A DNA stretch of 64,000 nt from Microcaldota archaeon (GTDB taxonomy: Archaea > Micrarchaeota > Micrarchaeia > Micrarchaeales > Micrarchaeaceae), in NCBI GenBank assembly GCA_021816895.1, contig JAKAWW010000001.1:864771-928770 (forward strand), read 5' to 3'. Numbering within the stretch: the stretch's first letter is position 1; the number at the start of each line of letters is the position of its first letter. The translations under genes and the position numbers were made by a program. The notes beneath the pieces are model-generated. The model ran no database searches. It worked only from the letters and a program-made list of their open reading frames with translations, and was not told the DNA's origin. This document shows positions 17,991 to 27,233 of the stretch, one piece after another.

Positions 17991-20120
17991 GCCATTGATG
18001 AGCCAATATACCGCAAAGTGGCCCGTGCCGCCGCTTATCAACGCATTGACAGTGAATGGATTGCCGTATATTATGCTGTTTGAAGGTGTTAATGCCAGCG
18101 TTATGTGAGGCACAGAATCAACTGTTATTGTGCTTGCAACAGAGTTGAAAGTGACATGTGTGCTTGCGCTGTCTGTTGCAACAACGTTGAATGTATATAT
18201 GCCTGTTGTTGAGAAGCTGTTGAAGCTTGCAAATGACGCTGTACCGTCTGATTGAGCAGTAAGGCTTTCTATAACATTGCCTGCTATTATGCTGTTTACT
18301 GTTCCAGGTCCGCTTACATAGATAAGGTTAACTGTGAATGGTCCTGTGCCGCCGCTAATCAACACATTATAAGTTTCGTACTGCCCTAAATCAAGCACAG
18401 TGTTGCTTGGTGCAAGTACATTTGGTATTGCATTGGCTCCATATACGATGCTGTTAGAGACAGTCACCGGCGTGCTTGCGCTGTCAGTCGCAAATGCGTT
18501 GACAGTAAATGGCCCTGTTCCCCACGCATTGTTTTGTGTGAATGCAAATGAATTTGTAGTTGCACTTAGATCAGTATAAAGCGCATTTGCAACCAAACCA
18601 ATACTATTATAGACGAGGAAATTGTATGTATATGGAGGAGTACCACCTGAAATTGCTGTTGTTATCACCTGCGTTTGACCTCCATCTATAAGTGAATTGC
18701 TTGCTGTTAGCGAGGTAAAAGCAAGAGAAGGATCTATTGTTAGTGTGTTGGAAAGCAGCACCGTGTTCCCTATGTTTATCGGCGTGCTGCTATCCTCATA
18801 GTAGCCGTTGCTGTCCTCAGCGAATCCATACAATGCCCAGGGACCGTATATGTTTTTGGAACCCGTGTTTTCCGTATAGGTTACCCCGTTGAACGTCAGA
18901 ATGAGGGTGTTACTGTTCTGCGCATTTATGGTGAGCTTGAGGGCATTGTTCGATGGCAGCGGCTGTAGTGAGGTCTCTGGTAGATTTCCGATTACACTTA
19001 CTGGACCTCTGTTAGCATTTGTAACGTAAACAAGGGTTCCGGAAGGATTGAAGGCGATGCCGGATGGACCTAATGGGCGTGAGCCTACTGTGATAGTATT
19101 TACCACAGTATTTGAAGCCACATTGATAACGCTTATTGTGTTTCCTGAGCTGAGATTATAATTTGTAACGTAAGCGAGGGTTCCGGAAGGATTGAAGACG
19201 ACGCTGTATGGATATGCGCCTACTGGGATTGTATTTACTACTGTATTTGAAGCCACGTTGATTACGTTGACTGTATTGCTGTCATAATTTACAACATAAG
19301 CGAGGGTTCCGGAAGGATTGAAGGCGGCGCTGTTTGGTTGAATACCTACTGTGATAGTATTTACGACAGTATTTGAAGCCACATTGATAACGCTTATTGT
19401 GTTTCCTGGGCTGGGAAAACCGTGATTTGCAACATAAGCGAGGGTTCCGGAAGGATTGAAGGCGACGTCAGCGGGACCTGAGTTGACTGGGATAGTATTT
19501 ACGACAGTATTTGAAGCCACGTTGATTACGTTGACTGTACCGCTGCCAAAATTTGTAACATAAGCGAGGGTTCCGGAAGGATTGAAGGCGACGCTGTATG
19601 GATATGCGCCTACTGGGATAGTATTTACCACAGTATTTGAAGCCACGTTGATTACATTGACTGTACCGCTGCCAGCATCAATTGCAACATAAGCGAGGGT
19701 TCCGGAGGGATTGAAGGCTACGCCTAATGGTGCCGTCCCTACTGTAATAGTATTTACTACTGCATTTGAAGCCACGTTGATTACGTTGACGGTATCGCCG
19801 CTGCCAGAGTCATTTGTAACATAGGCGAGGGTTCCGGAGGGATTGAAGGCGACTTGGTATGAATATATGCCTACGGGGATTGTGTTTACAACCTGGTTGT
19901 TTATCTGGTTGCTGTTTAAGAATGTCAGTTCTCCAAAGTAAGGCCCGCCTGAGCCTCCACTTATTACAGTGTTTGCTACAGATATCTGGCCTACATCGAT
20001 GACAGTATTGCTAAGAGAAAATGGGTTTGGAGTTGCCACCAAGGAAGAGGCCTGTGCGCCTGCAACACCAGATAATACTAGGATTGATAGCATAAACACA
20101 GGTACGAGCAACAGCCTCAT
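16878..20120 (-). CDS. Large secreted surface protein: seven-blade YVTN propeller, Ig-like repeats, Thr-rich stalk, C-terminal anchor
   Basis: The protein is about 1080 residues. A signal peptide (MRLLLVPVFMLSILVLSGVA) starts at ATG 20120, 30 bases from a TATA box. Residues about 75-370 contain exactly seven YVTN-type repeats (core AFNPSGTLAYVTN and VINVASNTVVNTI), matching one seven-bladed beta-propeller. Then come several Ig-like, Asn/Ser/Thr-rich units opening with variants of PSNTVLDLGQ, a domain ending DPLVGIFAK, a stalk rich in TTTVPTTT, one membrane helix and a basic tail (KSKGRRRS). It is probably a heavily glycosylated cell-envelope or adhesion protein. Its last 370 residues are nearly identical to the protein at 50654-53011. 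Confidence 0.85.
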   Translation of the reverse strand: MRLLLVPVFMLSILVLSGVAGAQASSLVATPNPFSLSNTVIDVGQISVANTVISGGSGGPYFGELTFLNSNQINNQVVNTIPVGIYSYQVAFNPSGTLAYVTNDSGSGDTVNVINVASNAVVNTITVGTAPLGVAFNPSGTLAYVAIDAGSGTVNVINVASNTVVNTIPVGAYPYSVAFNPSGTLAYVTNFGSGTVNVINVASNTVVNTIPVNSGPADVAFNPSGTLAYVANHGFPSPGNTISVINVASNTVVNTITVGIQPNSAAFNPSGTLAYVVNYDSNTVNVINVASNTVVNTIPVGAYPYSVVFNPSGTLAYVTNYNLSSGNTISVINVASNTVVNTITVGSRPLGPSGIAFNPSGTLVYVTNANRGPVSVIGNLPETSLQPLPSNNALKLTINAQNSNTLILTFNGVTYTENTGSKNIYGPWALYGFAEDSNGYYEDSSTPINIGNTVLLSNTLTIDPSLAFTSLTASNSLIDGGQTQVITTAISGGTPPYTYNFLVYNSIGLVANALYTDLSATTNSFAFTQNNAWGTGPFTVNAFATDSASTPVTVSNSIVYGANAIPNVLAPSNTVLDLGQYETYNVLISGGTGPFTVNLIYVSGPGTVNSIIAGNVIESLTAQSDGTASFASFNSFSTTGIYTFNVVATDSASTHVTFNSVASTITVDSVPHITLALTPSNSIIYGNPFTVNALISGGTGHFAVYWLINGNSITPTVINSNAETSNTMQLPAAGNYAYTVEANDIGTSSVYTLTPATNTVVVSSNSTLTASETGNPGTSYFEQPVSITFTGTPTINNQSAWSLYVNGVLFGKTASTITWSESMKNPGTYSFTFNNPGNSNYTANSITTTLNIVYPPSGVTGPATTVTTTIPTTTVTTTIPPTPIVGSSGTVNKTISSSAPVTLNFSNELAMFSISTTSSTSTPISAFVSNATRTAPPAPSNFTLINALNISIKTNVNVTTNVTIAYPCSDSASSIEPFIYKNGTWSAITPFFVNPATCTVSFAVPSDPLVGIFAKTVPVTTTVPTTTVAPATTIPTTVPVTPVAQHYTGLEIAIVVIVIIVIILVIAYYYAAKSKGRRRS

Positions 20121-20173
20121 AAAAGTCAATTATTACTTATATGCTTATTTTTAAATATCTTTGCTTGCGCGCA

Positions 20174-20297
20174 ATTTCTTCCTATTCTAAAAATACATTA
20201 ACTAAAAATGCATAAAACCGTAACTCAGGCCATGCATATTTTGTATTGCATACCAAAATTTTTTACACACTATTAATAATGGTTATTTCTTCCTATT
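20174..20297 (+). promoter_or_regulatory. suf promoter region with a 13-base direct repeat
   Basis: ATTTCTTCCTATT occurs at 20174-20186 and again at 20285-20297. The second copy runs into the TATA box (CTATTTATAAAAG) of the suf operon, so it covers the TFB-recognition element. The spacer between the divergent surface protein and sufB holds no gene. The repeat may be an operator or a second promoter. Confidence 0.4.
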
Positions 20298-20344
20298 TAT
20301 AAAAGAAGGCTTGCTGGCTTTATTCGTAAAATAGAAAAAATGAT

Positions 20345-21742
20345 ATGATGAACACAGAAGAAAGCGAGTACAAGGAGAGATACGGCTGGAAGAGCAGCGT
20401 AGAGTATTCATTCAAGACGAGGAAAGGCCTTGACGAGGAGGTAGTGAAACAGATATCCCTTTCGAAAAAAGAGCCGGAATGGATGCTGGAGAAGAGGCTT
20501 ACGGGCTACAAGGTATTCAAGTCCAAGCCGAGCCCCACATGGGGCGCCGACTTGAGCGGCATAGACTATGATGACATTTATTACTACATGAAGCCCACAG
20601 ACAGGAAGAGCAGCAAGTGGGATGACGTGCCCAAGGAGATAAAGGACACGTTCGACAAGCTAGGAGTGCCAGAAGCCGAGCGCAAGTTCTTTGCAGGCAC
20701 AGAGGCGCAGTTCGATTCTGAAGTCGTGTATTCGCACGTGAAGACAGAGCTGGAGAAGCAGGGCATCATCTTCATAAGCACTGACGAAGCAGTAAAAAAA
20801 TACCCTGATCTCGTAAAAAAGTATTTTGGCACCGTCATACCGCCGAACGACAACAAATTTGCAGCGCTTAATACAGCGGTTTGGTCAGGCGGATCGTTCA
20901 TATACGTGCCGAAAGGAGTCAAAGTGGCGATGCCCCTGCAGGCGTATTTCAGGATAAACGCTGAAAAGGCAGGCCAGTTCGAGCGCACACTCATAATCGC
21001 GGATGAAGGAGCAGACGTAACATACATAGAAGGCTGTACAGCACCCATATACATGAGCTCTTCGCTGCACTCTGCGGTTGTAGAGCTTGTCGCGATGAAG
21101 AACGCGCACATAAGGTATGTCACAATACAGAATTGGTCAAAAAACGTCTACAACCTTGTAACACAGAGGGCGCATGCGTATGAAAACGCATTTGTGGAAT
21201 GGATAGACGCCAACATAGGAAGCAAGGCGAACATGAAATACCCGAGCATATTCCTGAAAGGCAGTGGTGCTCGCGGGAGCGTACTGTCTGTAGCGGTTGC
21301 AGGAAGCGGCCAAACGCAGGACAGCGGCGGCAAGATATACCACCTTGCGCCAAACACAACATCTCAGATAATATCGAAAAGCGTTTCATCGGGAGACGGC
21401 CTAACTACATATAGGGGATTGCTCGAGGTAAGCAAAGAAGCTGAGAACGCGAAATCTGCAATAAGGTGCGATGCGCTGCTTGTTAATGACGATTCCAGGA
21501 CGAACACCTATCCGTACATGAAGATAAAGAATGAGAGCACCACGATAACGCATGAAGCAACTACGGGCAGGATAGGCGCCGACCAGCTGTTCTACCTTAT
21601 GTCGAGGGGCATGTCCGAAGAGGAAGCGATGGCGATGATAGTGCTTGGATTCCTAGACCCGCTGGCAAGGGAGCTGCCATTGGAGTACTCGATAGAGCTT
21701 AAGAGGCTCATCATGCTTGACCTTTCAAATTCCATAGGCTAG
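20345..21742 (+). CDS. sufB: Fe-S cluster assembly scaffold protein SufB
   Basis: SufB forms the SufBCD scaffold with SufC and SufD, on which iron-sulfur clusters are built in the cytoplasm. The 465-residue protein shows the family's landmarks: an N-terminal helical region (YKERYGWKSSVEYSFKTRKG), the PTWGADLSGIDYDDIYYYMKP motif, AVWSGGSFIYVPKGVKVAMP, and the C-terminal beta-helix core ending TTGRIGADQLFYLMSRGMSE. Length fits the family (about 465-480). It heads the operon sufB-sufD-sufC-sufS-sufU, and sufD follows 9 bases later. Confidence 0.96.
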   Translation: MMNTEESEYKERYGWKSSVEYSFKTRKGLDEEVVKQISLSKKEPEWMLEKRLTGYKVFKSKPSPTWGADLSGIDYDDIYYYMKPTDRKSSKWDDVPKEIKDTFDKLGVPEAERKFFAGTEAQFDSEVVYSHVKTELEKQGIIFISTDEAVKKYPDLVKKYFGTVIPPNDNKFAALNTAVWSGGSFIYVPKGVKVAMPLQAYFRINAEKAGQFERTLIIADEGADVTYIEGCTAPIYMSSSLHSAVVELVAMKNAHIRYVTIQNWSKNVYNLVTQRAHAYENAFVEWIDANIGSKANMKYPSIFLKGSGARGSVLSVAVAGSGQTQDSGGKIYHLAPNTTSQIISKSVSSGDGLTTYRGLLEVSKEAENAKSAIRCDALLVNDDSRTNTYPYMKIKNESTTITHEATTGRIGADQLFYLMSRGMSEEEAMAMIVLGFLDPLARELPLEYSIELKRLIMLDLSNSIG

Positions 21743-21751
21743 GGCGAATTT

Positions 21752-23026
21752 ATGGCTATTAAGGACATGTACACAGCGCTTGCCGAAAAGCTTGATAAGG
21801 ATTACGCCAAGCTAGGCGAGGAGTCAAGCGAAGTCTACAAGAGGAATTACATACCGCTGCCTGGCGATTTCAATATCATAGAAAAGGAAGCCCTTGAAGA
21901 TTACGAAAAAGAAGCAGGTTCGCTTGCAGAAGAGCTAGCTTCAAGGGGGCTCAGGTTTGACGCGATAATAACGCGCACGAAAAGCATCTCGCTTTCAAAA
22001 AGCATAACCATAAAAGAGCCAGAAAAGCTCAGCGAGGAAGAGCTCATGCTTCTCTTCGGCAACAGCCGCAGCGACAAGTACCTGATGTATGTGCTTGCAC
22101 ACCTGGACAAGGTGGTGGTTGTAGATGCGGAAAATGCGGACTTCTCAGCGAGCATGCTTGCAATAGCCCCTGGCATATTAAACATTGCAGTGATAACGAG
22201 CGCAAAGGGCGGCCACAAGGCAGAGGTTCTCGAATTGCTTATGTCAGTTGGGAAAAAGGCGCAGCTTGGCCTGCTCAATGTAGGCAGCGTTGCGAAAGGC
22301 TCGAGTGCCACAGTAACAGCGATACATGATGAAAGTGAGAACTGCACGGTGCTGAGCTTTGCCAGCAACGTTTCAGCGGGAAGCAGCTCGTTCGTGCTCA
22401 ACAGCGCGTATTTGGGGGGCAGCATAGTGCACGCAAGGAACATGATAAGCGCAAACGGCTTCGGCGATTATGCGGGCCTGAATGACATGGGCCTCTGCAC
22501 AGTAAGGCAGCAGATGGACATACTCAATTACATAACAAACGGCGCAGAAGGCACAAAAACAGAGGTGCACTCCAAGGCAGTCGCACAAGGCGACTCAAAG
22601 TGCATAATGAAGGGCTTTGCCAAGATTGAGAAAGGGGCGAAAAATTCCACTTCATACATATACCAGCGCGGCATATCGATAGACAGGAGCTCTTACATAG
22701 AGGCACTGCCTGACATGTCGATAGACGAGAGCATGGTAAAAGCGACGCACTCTTCTGCCGTGGCGCCGATTGACGAAAATTCGCTATTTTACATCATGTC
22801 CAGGGGGCTTGACTACGACGCTTCGGCACGGCTGCTGCTGTTTTCGTTCCTTGGTGACATAGTGAGCAGGCTTGAAAGCAATTATGCGCGCATAATAGCC
22901 GTTTCTCTTATAGAGAAGAAGCTCGCCGGCGCAGCGCAACACCATATCCCGGAGATAAATGCGGGCATGACGCCCGTGTTCAGCAAGGCGGAAGGGATTG
23001 AAGAGCATTATAAGTACAACAGGTAA
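21752..23026 (+). CDS. sufD: SufD-like Fe-S cluster assembly protein
   Basis: The 424-residue protein is a SufB paralogue. It shares the C-terminal beta-helix pattern and the closing signature (SSAVAPIDENSLFYIMSRGLDYDASARLLL), but its N-terminal half is short and diverged as in SufD. In the known complex SufD pairs with SufB and is needed for iron entry. It lies 9 bases after sufB, with a GGGCGA ribosome-binding site. The conserved His of SufD cannot be confirmed by eye. Confidence 0.88.
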   Translation: MAIKDMYTALAEKLDKDYAKLGEESSEVYKRNYIPLPGDFNIIEKEALEDYEKEAGSLAEELASRGLRFDAIITRTKSISLSKSITIKEPEKLSEEELMLLFGNSRSDKYLMYVLAHLDKVVVVDAENADFSASMLAIAPGILNIAVITSAKGGHKAEVLELLMSVGKKAQLGLLNVGSVAKGSSATVTAIHDESENCTVLSFASNVSAGSSSFVLNSAYLGGSIVHARNMISANGFGDYAGLNDMGLCTVRQQMDILNYITNGAEGTKTEVHSKAVAQGDSKCIMKGFAKIEKGAKNSTSYIYQRGISIDRSSYIEALPDMSIDESMVKATHSSAVAPIDENSLFYIMSRGLDYDASARLLLFSFLGDIVSRLESNYARIIAVSLIEKKLAGAAQHHIPEINAGMTPVFSKAEGIEEHYKYNR

Positions 23027-23042
23027 GCAATGAATGCACTAC

Positions 23043-23052
23043 GCTATAAATA
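23043..23052 (+). promoter_or_regulatory. Possible internal promoter before sufC
   Basis: CTATAAATAT lies 36-45 bases ahead of the sufC ATG, inside the only wide gap (61 bases) of the suf operon. It may allow sufCSU to be transcribed separately from sufBD. Confidence 0.4.
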
Positions 23053-23087
23053 TTAGTTTTGCTTAAAAAATGTGAAAGAGGATTTCC

Positions 23088-23828
23088 ATGATACTTGAAA
23101 TAAAGGGCCTCAGCGCAGGAGTGGAAGGCAACGAAGTGATAAAGGACATTGACCTTACTGTAAAGAGCGGCGAGATCCACGTGCTCATGGGCCCGAACGG
23201 CTCAGGCAAGACGACGCTTGCCAACGTGTTGTTCGGCAACCCGAAATACAAGGTGCTCGGCGGCGACGTGCTTGTTGACGGAAAAAGCATACTAGGCATG
23301 AAGACCAACGAGAGGGCAAAGCTCGGCCTATTCATGCAGTTCCAAAACCCCGTAGAGATAGAGGGGCTTGGCTTCATACATTTCATGCGCACCGCCAAGG
23401 AGACAATTTCAGGCTCAAGGATAAATTTCAAGGAGTTCATGGACGACATAAAGAGCTACATGAAAGAGCTCGACATGAACGACGAATTCATAAACAGGCC
23501 TGTGAATGTGGGCTTTTCCGGCGGCGAGAGAAAGAAGCTCGAGGCGCTGCAGATGCTCGTGCTGAAGCCGAGCATAGCCGTGCTTGACGAGCCCGATTCG
23601 GGGCTTGACATAGATGCGCTAAAGAGGGTGGCAAGCGCGGTAAGCAATGCGGCAAAGTCAAGCAACATCGGCCTGCTCATAATAACCCATTATAGCAGGA
23701 TACTGAGCTACATAAAGCCCGATTACGTGCATGTTATGATAGGCGGATCTATTGCTAAGAGCGGCGGCATCGAGCTTGTGGAAAAGCTGGAGAAGGAGGG
23801 CTACGAACAGTTCACGGGCAAGCAGTGA
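23088..23828 (+). CDS. sufC: SufC ABC-type ATPase
   Basis: SufC is the ATPase that drives conformational change in the SufBCD scaffold. The 246-residue protein has Walker A GPNGSGKT (35-42), a Q-loop (MQFQNPVEIEG), the ABC signature FSGGERKKLE (143-152), Walker B AVLDEPDSGLD (164-174) and the His switch ITHYSR. The GLDIDAL segment after Walker B is typical of SufC. It overlaps or abuts sufS downstream. Confidence 0.96.
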   Translation: MILEIKGLSAGVEGNEVIKDIDLTVKSGEIHVLMGPNGSGKTTLANVLFGNPKYKVLGGDVLVDGKSILGMKTNERAKLGLFMQFQNPVEIEGLGFIHFMRTAKETISGSRINFKEFMDDIKSYMKELDMNDEFINRPVNVGFSGGERKKLEALQMLVLKPSIAVLDEPDSGLDIDALKRVASAVSNAAKSSNIGLLIITHYSRILSYIKPDYVHVMIGGSIAKSGGIELVEKLEKEGYEQFTGKQ

Positions 23829-23833
23829 TTCCA

Positions 23834-25078
23834 ATGGGCATAGACGTAAAGCGCATAAGGAGGGATTTCCCGATACTTTCTGCAAGGATGAACGGCAAGC
23901 CGCTTGTGTATCTTGACAATGCCGCCACATCGCAGAAGCCCAGGCAGGTCATAGAAGCGATATACAAGTATTACACCCAGTACAATGCAAACATCCACAG
24001 GGGCATATACGCGATAGCGGAAAAGGCAACGCAGGCTTACACAGATTCGAAGGCAAAGGTCGCAAAGCACATAAACGCAAGCTCTATAGAGGAGATAGTG
24101 TATACGAGGAACACAACGGAAGCGATAAACCTCGCCGCGCTGACATGGGGCGAAGCCAACATAAAGAAAGGAGACCGCATACTGATAAGCGAGATGGAGC
24201 ACCACAGCAACATGGTGCCGTGGCAGCTTCTCTCAATGAAGAAAGGCGCAAAGCTTGACTACATAAAGCTTGACAGCAGCAACAGCGAGCTTGACATGCA
24301 GAGCCTTGGCGAGCAGCTTGAGAAGAAGCCAAAGCTTGTCGCGATAACGCATGTCTCAAACGTGCTAGGCACCATAAACGACGTGAAGGAGATAGCAAAG
24401 ATGGCCCACAAGCACGGCGCAAAGGTGCTTGTTGACGGAGCGCAATCGGCGCCGCACATGAAGGTAGATGTAAAAGACATTGATGCGGACTTCTTCGCCT
24501 TATCGGCGCACAAGATGCTCGGGCCTACAGGCATTGGCGTGCTCTATGCGAAGCGCGACATATTGGAGCATATGGAGCCGCTCATTGGCGGCGGAGATAT
24601 GATAAGCACCGTGGACTTTTATTCCTGCACGTGGAACTCGCTGCCTTGGAAATTCGAGGCGGGCACTTCAAACATAGCTGACGCGATAGGCTTTGGCCCT
24701 GCAATAGACTACCTTGACAGGGTAGGCATGGGCAGCATAAGGCAGCACGAGGAGAAGCTTACAAAATACGCCCTTGAAAGCCTTGAAGATATGAAGAATG
24801 TGAAGGTTTTCGGGCTCGGCAAGGAGAATCTCAAGAAGCGCGGCGCTGTCATATCTTTCGGAATAAAGGGCGTGCATGCCCACGACATAGCGCAGGTATT
24901 CGACAGCGAGGGCATTGCAATAAGGGCAGGCCACCATTGCGCGATGCCGCTTGTGACGCAGAGGCTTGGCGAAAGCGCACTTGCAAGAATGAGCTTTTAC
25001 CTTTACAACGAAGAAAAAGAGGTTGACAAAGCAGTGCAGGCGATTGAAAAAGTCAAAAAAATATTCAGGATTGATTAG
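23834..25078 (+). CDS. sufS: SufS-type cysteine desulfurase
   Basis: SufS is a PLP enzyme that takes sulfur from cysteine as a persulfide for Fe-S assembly. The PLP lysine is Lys227 in FALSAHKMLG, the cofactor-binding His is in SEMEHHSNMVPW, and the persulfide Cys369 is in RAGHHCAMP. The RxGHHCAxP loop and the total length of 414 residues mark group II (SufS) enzymes. The ATG at 23834 is preferred. A GTG at 23825 that overlaps the sufC stop is an alternative. The partner sufU follows 1 base after the stop. Confidence 0.95.
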   Translation: MGIDVKRIRRDFPILSARMNGKPLVYLDNAATSQKPRQVIEAIYKYYTQYNANIHRGIYAIAEKATQAYTDSKAKVAKHINASSIEEIVYTRNTTEAINLAALTWGEANIKKGDRILISEMEHHSNMVPWQLLSMKKGAKLDYIKLDSSNSELDMQSLGEQLEKKPKLVAITHVSNVLGTINDVKEIAKMAHKHGAKVLVDGAQSAPHMKVDVKDIDADFFALSAHKMLGPTGIGVLYAKRDILEHMEPLIGGGDMISTVDFYSCTWNSLPWKFEAGTSNIADAIGFGPAIDYLDRVGMGSIRQHEEKLTKYALESLEDMKNVKVFGLGKENLKKRGAVISFGIKGVHAHDIAQVFDSEGIAIRAGHHCAMPLVTQRLGESALARMSFYLYNEEKEVDKAVQAIEKVKKIFRID

Positions 25079-25079
25079 A

Positions 25080-25478
25080 ATGGACATGTATGCAGAAGAG
25101 ATAATATCGCACTACGAGCACCCGCACAACAAGGGCAAGATAGAGAATGCAAGCGCGAGCATGCACGAGCACAATATGGTGTGCGGCGACGACATTACAG
25201 TATACGTAAAAATCAAGGGCAACAAGGTAGATGACATAAAGTTCGATGGCAGCGGATGCGCGATAAGCACAGCAAGCGCGAGCATGCTCACAGATTTTGC
25301 TAAAGGCAAAAGCATAAGCGAGCTCGAAAAGATGGGAGTAAGCGACATGATAGGGCTCATAGGGGTTGACCCCGGCCCTGCAAGGCTCCACTGCGCCACG
25401 ATATCGCTCAAGGCGCTGAAGGAAGCGCTCTTCATGTACGCGCACAAGGAGCCCGATGCGAAGACAAGAAGTCTGTGA
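25080..25478 (+). CDS. sufU: SufU/IscU-type sulfur-transfer or scaffold protein
   Basis: The 132-residue protein carries the three conserved cysteines of the family: Cys35 in MVCGDDITVYVK with Asp37, Cys60 in DGSGCAISTASASM, and Cys105 in ARLHCATISLKAL. SufU binds zinc and accepts persulfide sulfur from SufS. IscU proteins hold a nascent cluster. The gene directly follows sufS, which favours the SufU role. The ATG at 25080 begins right after the sufS stop. A longer upstream frame is inside sufS and is not used. Confidence 0.92.
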   Translation: MDMYAEEIISHYEHPHNKGKIENASASMHEHNMVCGDDITVYVKIKGNKVDDIKFDGSGCAISTASASMLTDFAKGKSISELEKMGVSDMIGLIGVDPGPARLHCATISLKALKEALFMYAHKEPDAKTRSL

Positions 25479-25497
25479 TCGCACAGCCTTGGCGAAG

Positions 25498-26199
25498 CTA
25501 CCTTAGCATTATCTCTATGCGCTTGTTGTGGGAGCCTTTGTTCTCGTATTTTGTAAGCTCTATGGTGCCCACTTCGCCCGTGCTTGCGACGTGCGTTCCC
25601 CCGTCAAGCTGGAAGTCGAAGCCCTCAATGTCTATTATGCGCACCGTGTCAAGCTTGCTCAGCAGGTCCTCGCCTGGCTCAGTCCTTGCAAGGTTTGGTA
25701 TCGCCTTTGCCTCCTCCTTGCTTATGAGCTTTGCAGATACCTTGTGGTTTTCGCTTACTATCTTCTGCGCGGACTGCATTATCTCCATGGCCTTTGCCCT
25801 GTCAAGCCCAGGAACGTCGAAATCCATGCGCGCCCTGTCGTCATATATCTGGCCACCAGTAATCCTGCCCTGGTAAAGCTTTTCGACAACTCCGTCTATT
25901 ATGTGCAACGCGGTATGCAGCCTCATGTGCATGTAGCGCTTGTCCCAGTCTATGGCGCAGTGCACAGTGTCGCCGACACCAAAGCCAGGCCCTGTCTCCA
26001 GCACATGGGCAACTTCATCGCCGTCCTTTTTCACGTCGACAACCTTGTAGGTGCCTATGATGCCCGTATCGCAAGGCTGGCCTCCGCCAGTCGGGTAGAA
26101 TATCGTCTTGTCAAGGGTTATCGTGCTGCCTTGCACTCCGGTGATTATTGCATCGATTTCGCGAACGTAGGAATCGCTAAGGTAAATCTTATTTGTCAT
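25498..26199 (-). CDS. alaX: Alanyl-tRNA editing protein AlaX (medium type)
   Basis: AlaX proteins hydrolyse Ser or Gly wrongly attached to tRNA-Ala. The protein starts with the medium-form beta-barrel (TIFYPTGGGQPCDTG) and has the zinc motif HTALH (95-99) and the second metal motif DGGTHVASTGEVG (His203). The residue where many homologues have Cys (CGGTH) is Asp here. This variation should be compared with archaeal AlaX-M proteins before being called unusual. At 233 residues it fits AlaX-M. It is convergent with the suf operon. Confidence 0.9.
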   Translation of the reverse strand: MTNKIYLSDSYVREIDAIITGVQGSTITLDKTIFYPTGGGQPCDTGIIGTYKVVDVKKDGDEVAHVLETGPGFGVGDTVHCAIDWDKRYMHMRLHTALHIIDGVVEKLYQGRITGGQIYDDRARMDFDVPGLDRAKAMEIMQSAQKIVSENHKVSAKLISKEEAKAIPNLARTEPGEDLLSKLDTVRIIDIEGFDFQLDGGTHVASTGEVGTIELTKYENKGSHNKRIEIMLR

Positions 26200-26292
26200 T
26201 AGACCACTTCAGAGACTCTCTTTTTCATCACAGATCAGAAATACCTCGTCTCATCACATGTATGATTTGGCGCAAAACAATTTATTTGTATG

Positions 26293-27141
26293 CTAGGCCA
26301 CCAGCACATAGGCGCATGCGACCATTATCAGCGCGAGCACGAGCTTCTTGCTTATGCCGCCTTCATTGAACAGGATCCCGCCGCCAACCACTATGAGCAG
26401 TATGTTCACCGTGTTCCTGAGCGGCTGCGCAAGGCTTACCGGAGCGGTGTACAGCGCGAAATAGAAGGTAAGCCTGTATGCTATTGCAAGAGCAACTATT
26501 GCAAGTATGGGTACCTTGTTCGCTTTTACGTTTGCAGCTATTTCACGCACGCCGCCGAACTTTACCGATATGTAGACGAGCATGTTGAACGCTATGAATA
26601 TCTCTGATAGTATAAGGAATGCGAATGCGTTAACTTCGCCTCCCAAAAGGTATTTTGTGACAGTGAAGCCTATGCCCGAGAGGAACGAGATGAGTATCAG
26701 CATCACTATGTACTTTCGCTTAGGCCCGTCGTTGTTGCTCAGTATGAAATATGTTGAGATTATGAGCACCGCTATGCTTGCATACTGGACCAGGCTTAGC
26801 TTCTCGCCCAGGAAGGCGAATGCAAGGATCACCACAAAGAACATGGGCAATGAGCTTAGTATAGGAGTAGCTACTGATATGCTTGAATGCTTGTACACCT
26901 TTGCAGAAAGTATATACGTGGAAGTTGATATGAGGCTTAGCACGTACAGTATCGCAACCGCGTATATGGATATGTTGAACTTGGCCCATGGTATGAATAC
27001 AAGCGACACTATGGCAATGATTGTGGCAAAGCTGGCGCTGTATGCAGTAGGATGCTCTGTCTTGAGCGCCTTCTTCTCGACTATCGTTGAAAGCCCCATG
27101 AACAGCGATGAGAGTATTGCTAAGTAATACCAGGCAATCAT
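26293..27141 (-). CDS. EamA/DMT family transporter, copy 1
   Basis: The protein is 282 residues with about ten evenly spaced hydrophobic helices. It is built as two similar halves, with EamA-type positions such as FLGEKLSLVQYASIAVLIIS closing the first half and YTAPVSLAQPLRNTVNILLIV in the second. The family exports or imports small metabolites such as amino acids, sugars or nucleobases, and the substrate cannot be deduced. It is a monocistronic unit upstream of and divergent from the hypothetical gene at 27234. Confidence 0.85.
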   Translation of the reverse strand: MIAWYYLAILSSLFMGLSTIVEKKALKTEHPTAYSASFATIIAIVSLVFIPWAKFNISIYAVAILYVLSLISTSTYILSAKVYKHSSISVATPILSSLPMFFVVILAFAFLGEKLSLVQYASIAVLIISTYFILSNNDGPKRKYIVMLILISFLSGIGFTVTKYLLGGEVNAFAFLILSEIFIAFNMLVYISVKFGGVREIAANVKANKVPILAIVALAIAYRLTFYFALYTAPVSLAQPLRNTVNILLIVVGGGILFNEGGISKKLVLALIMVACAYVLVA

Positions 27142-27233
27142 TGAAGCACGATCGCAAATTTTTTATGCTGCTGATAGACTTCTGTATGATAACTTTTTAT
27201 TCTTTGACATGTGCAATAGGATAGGTAAGCCCA

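Noticed and set aside
19000..19880. Periodic repeats in the surface gene as CRISPR or satellite DNA
   Set aside because: The units code for seven YVTN blades and vary in length between blades. They are coding repeats.
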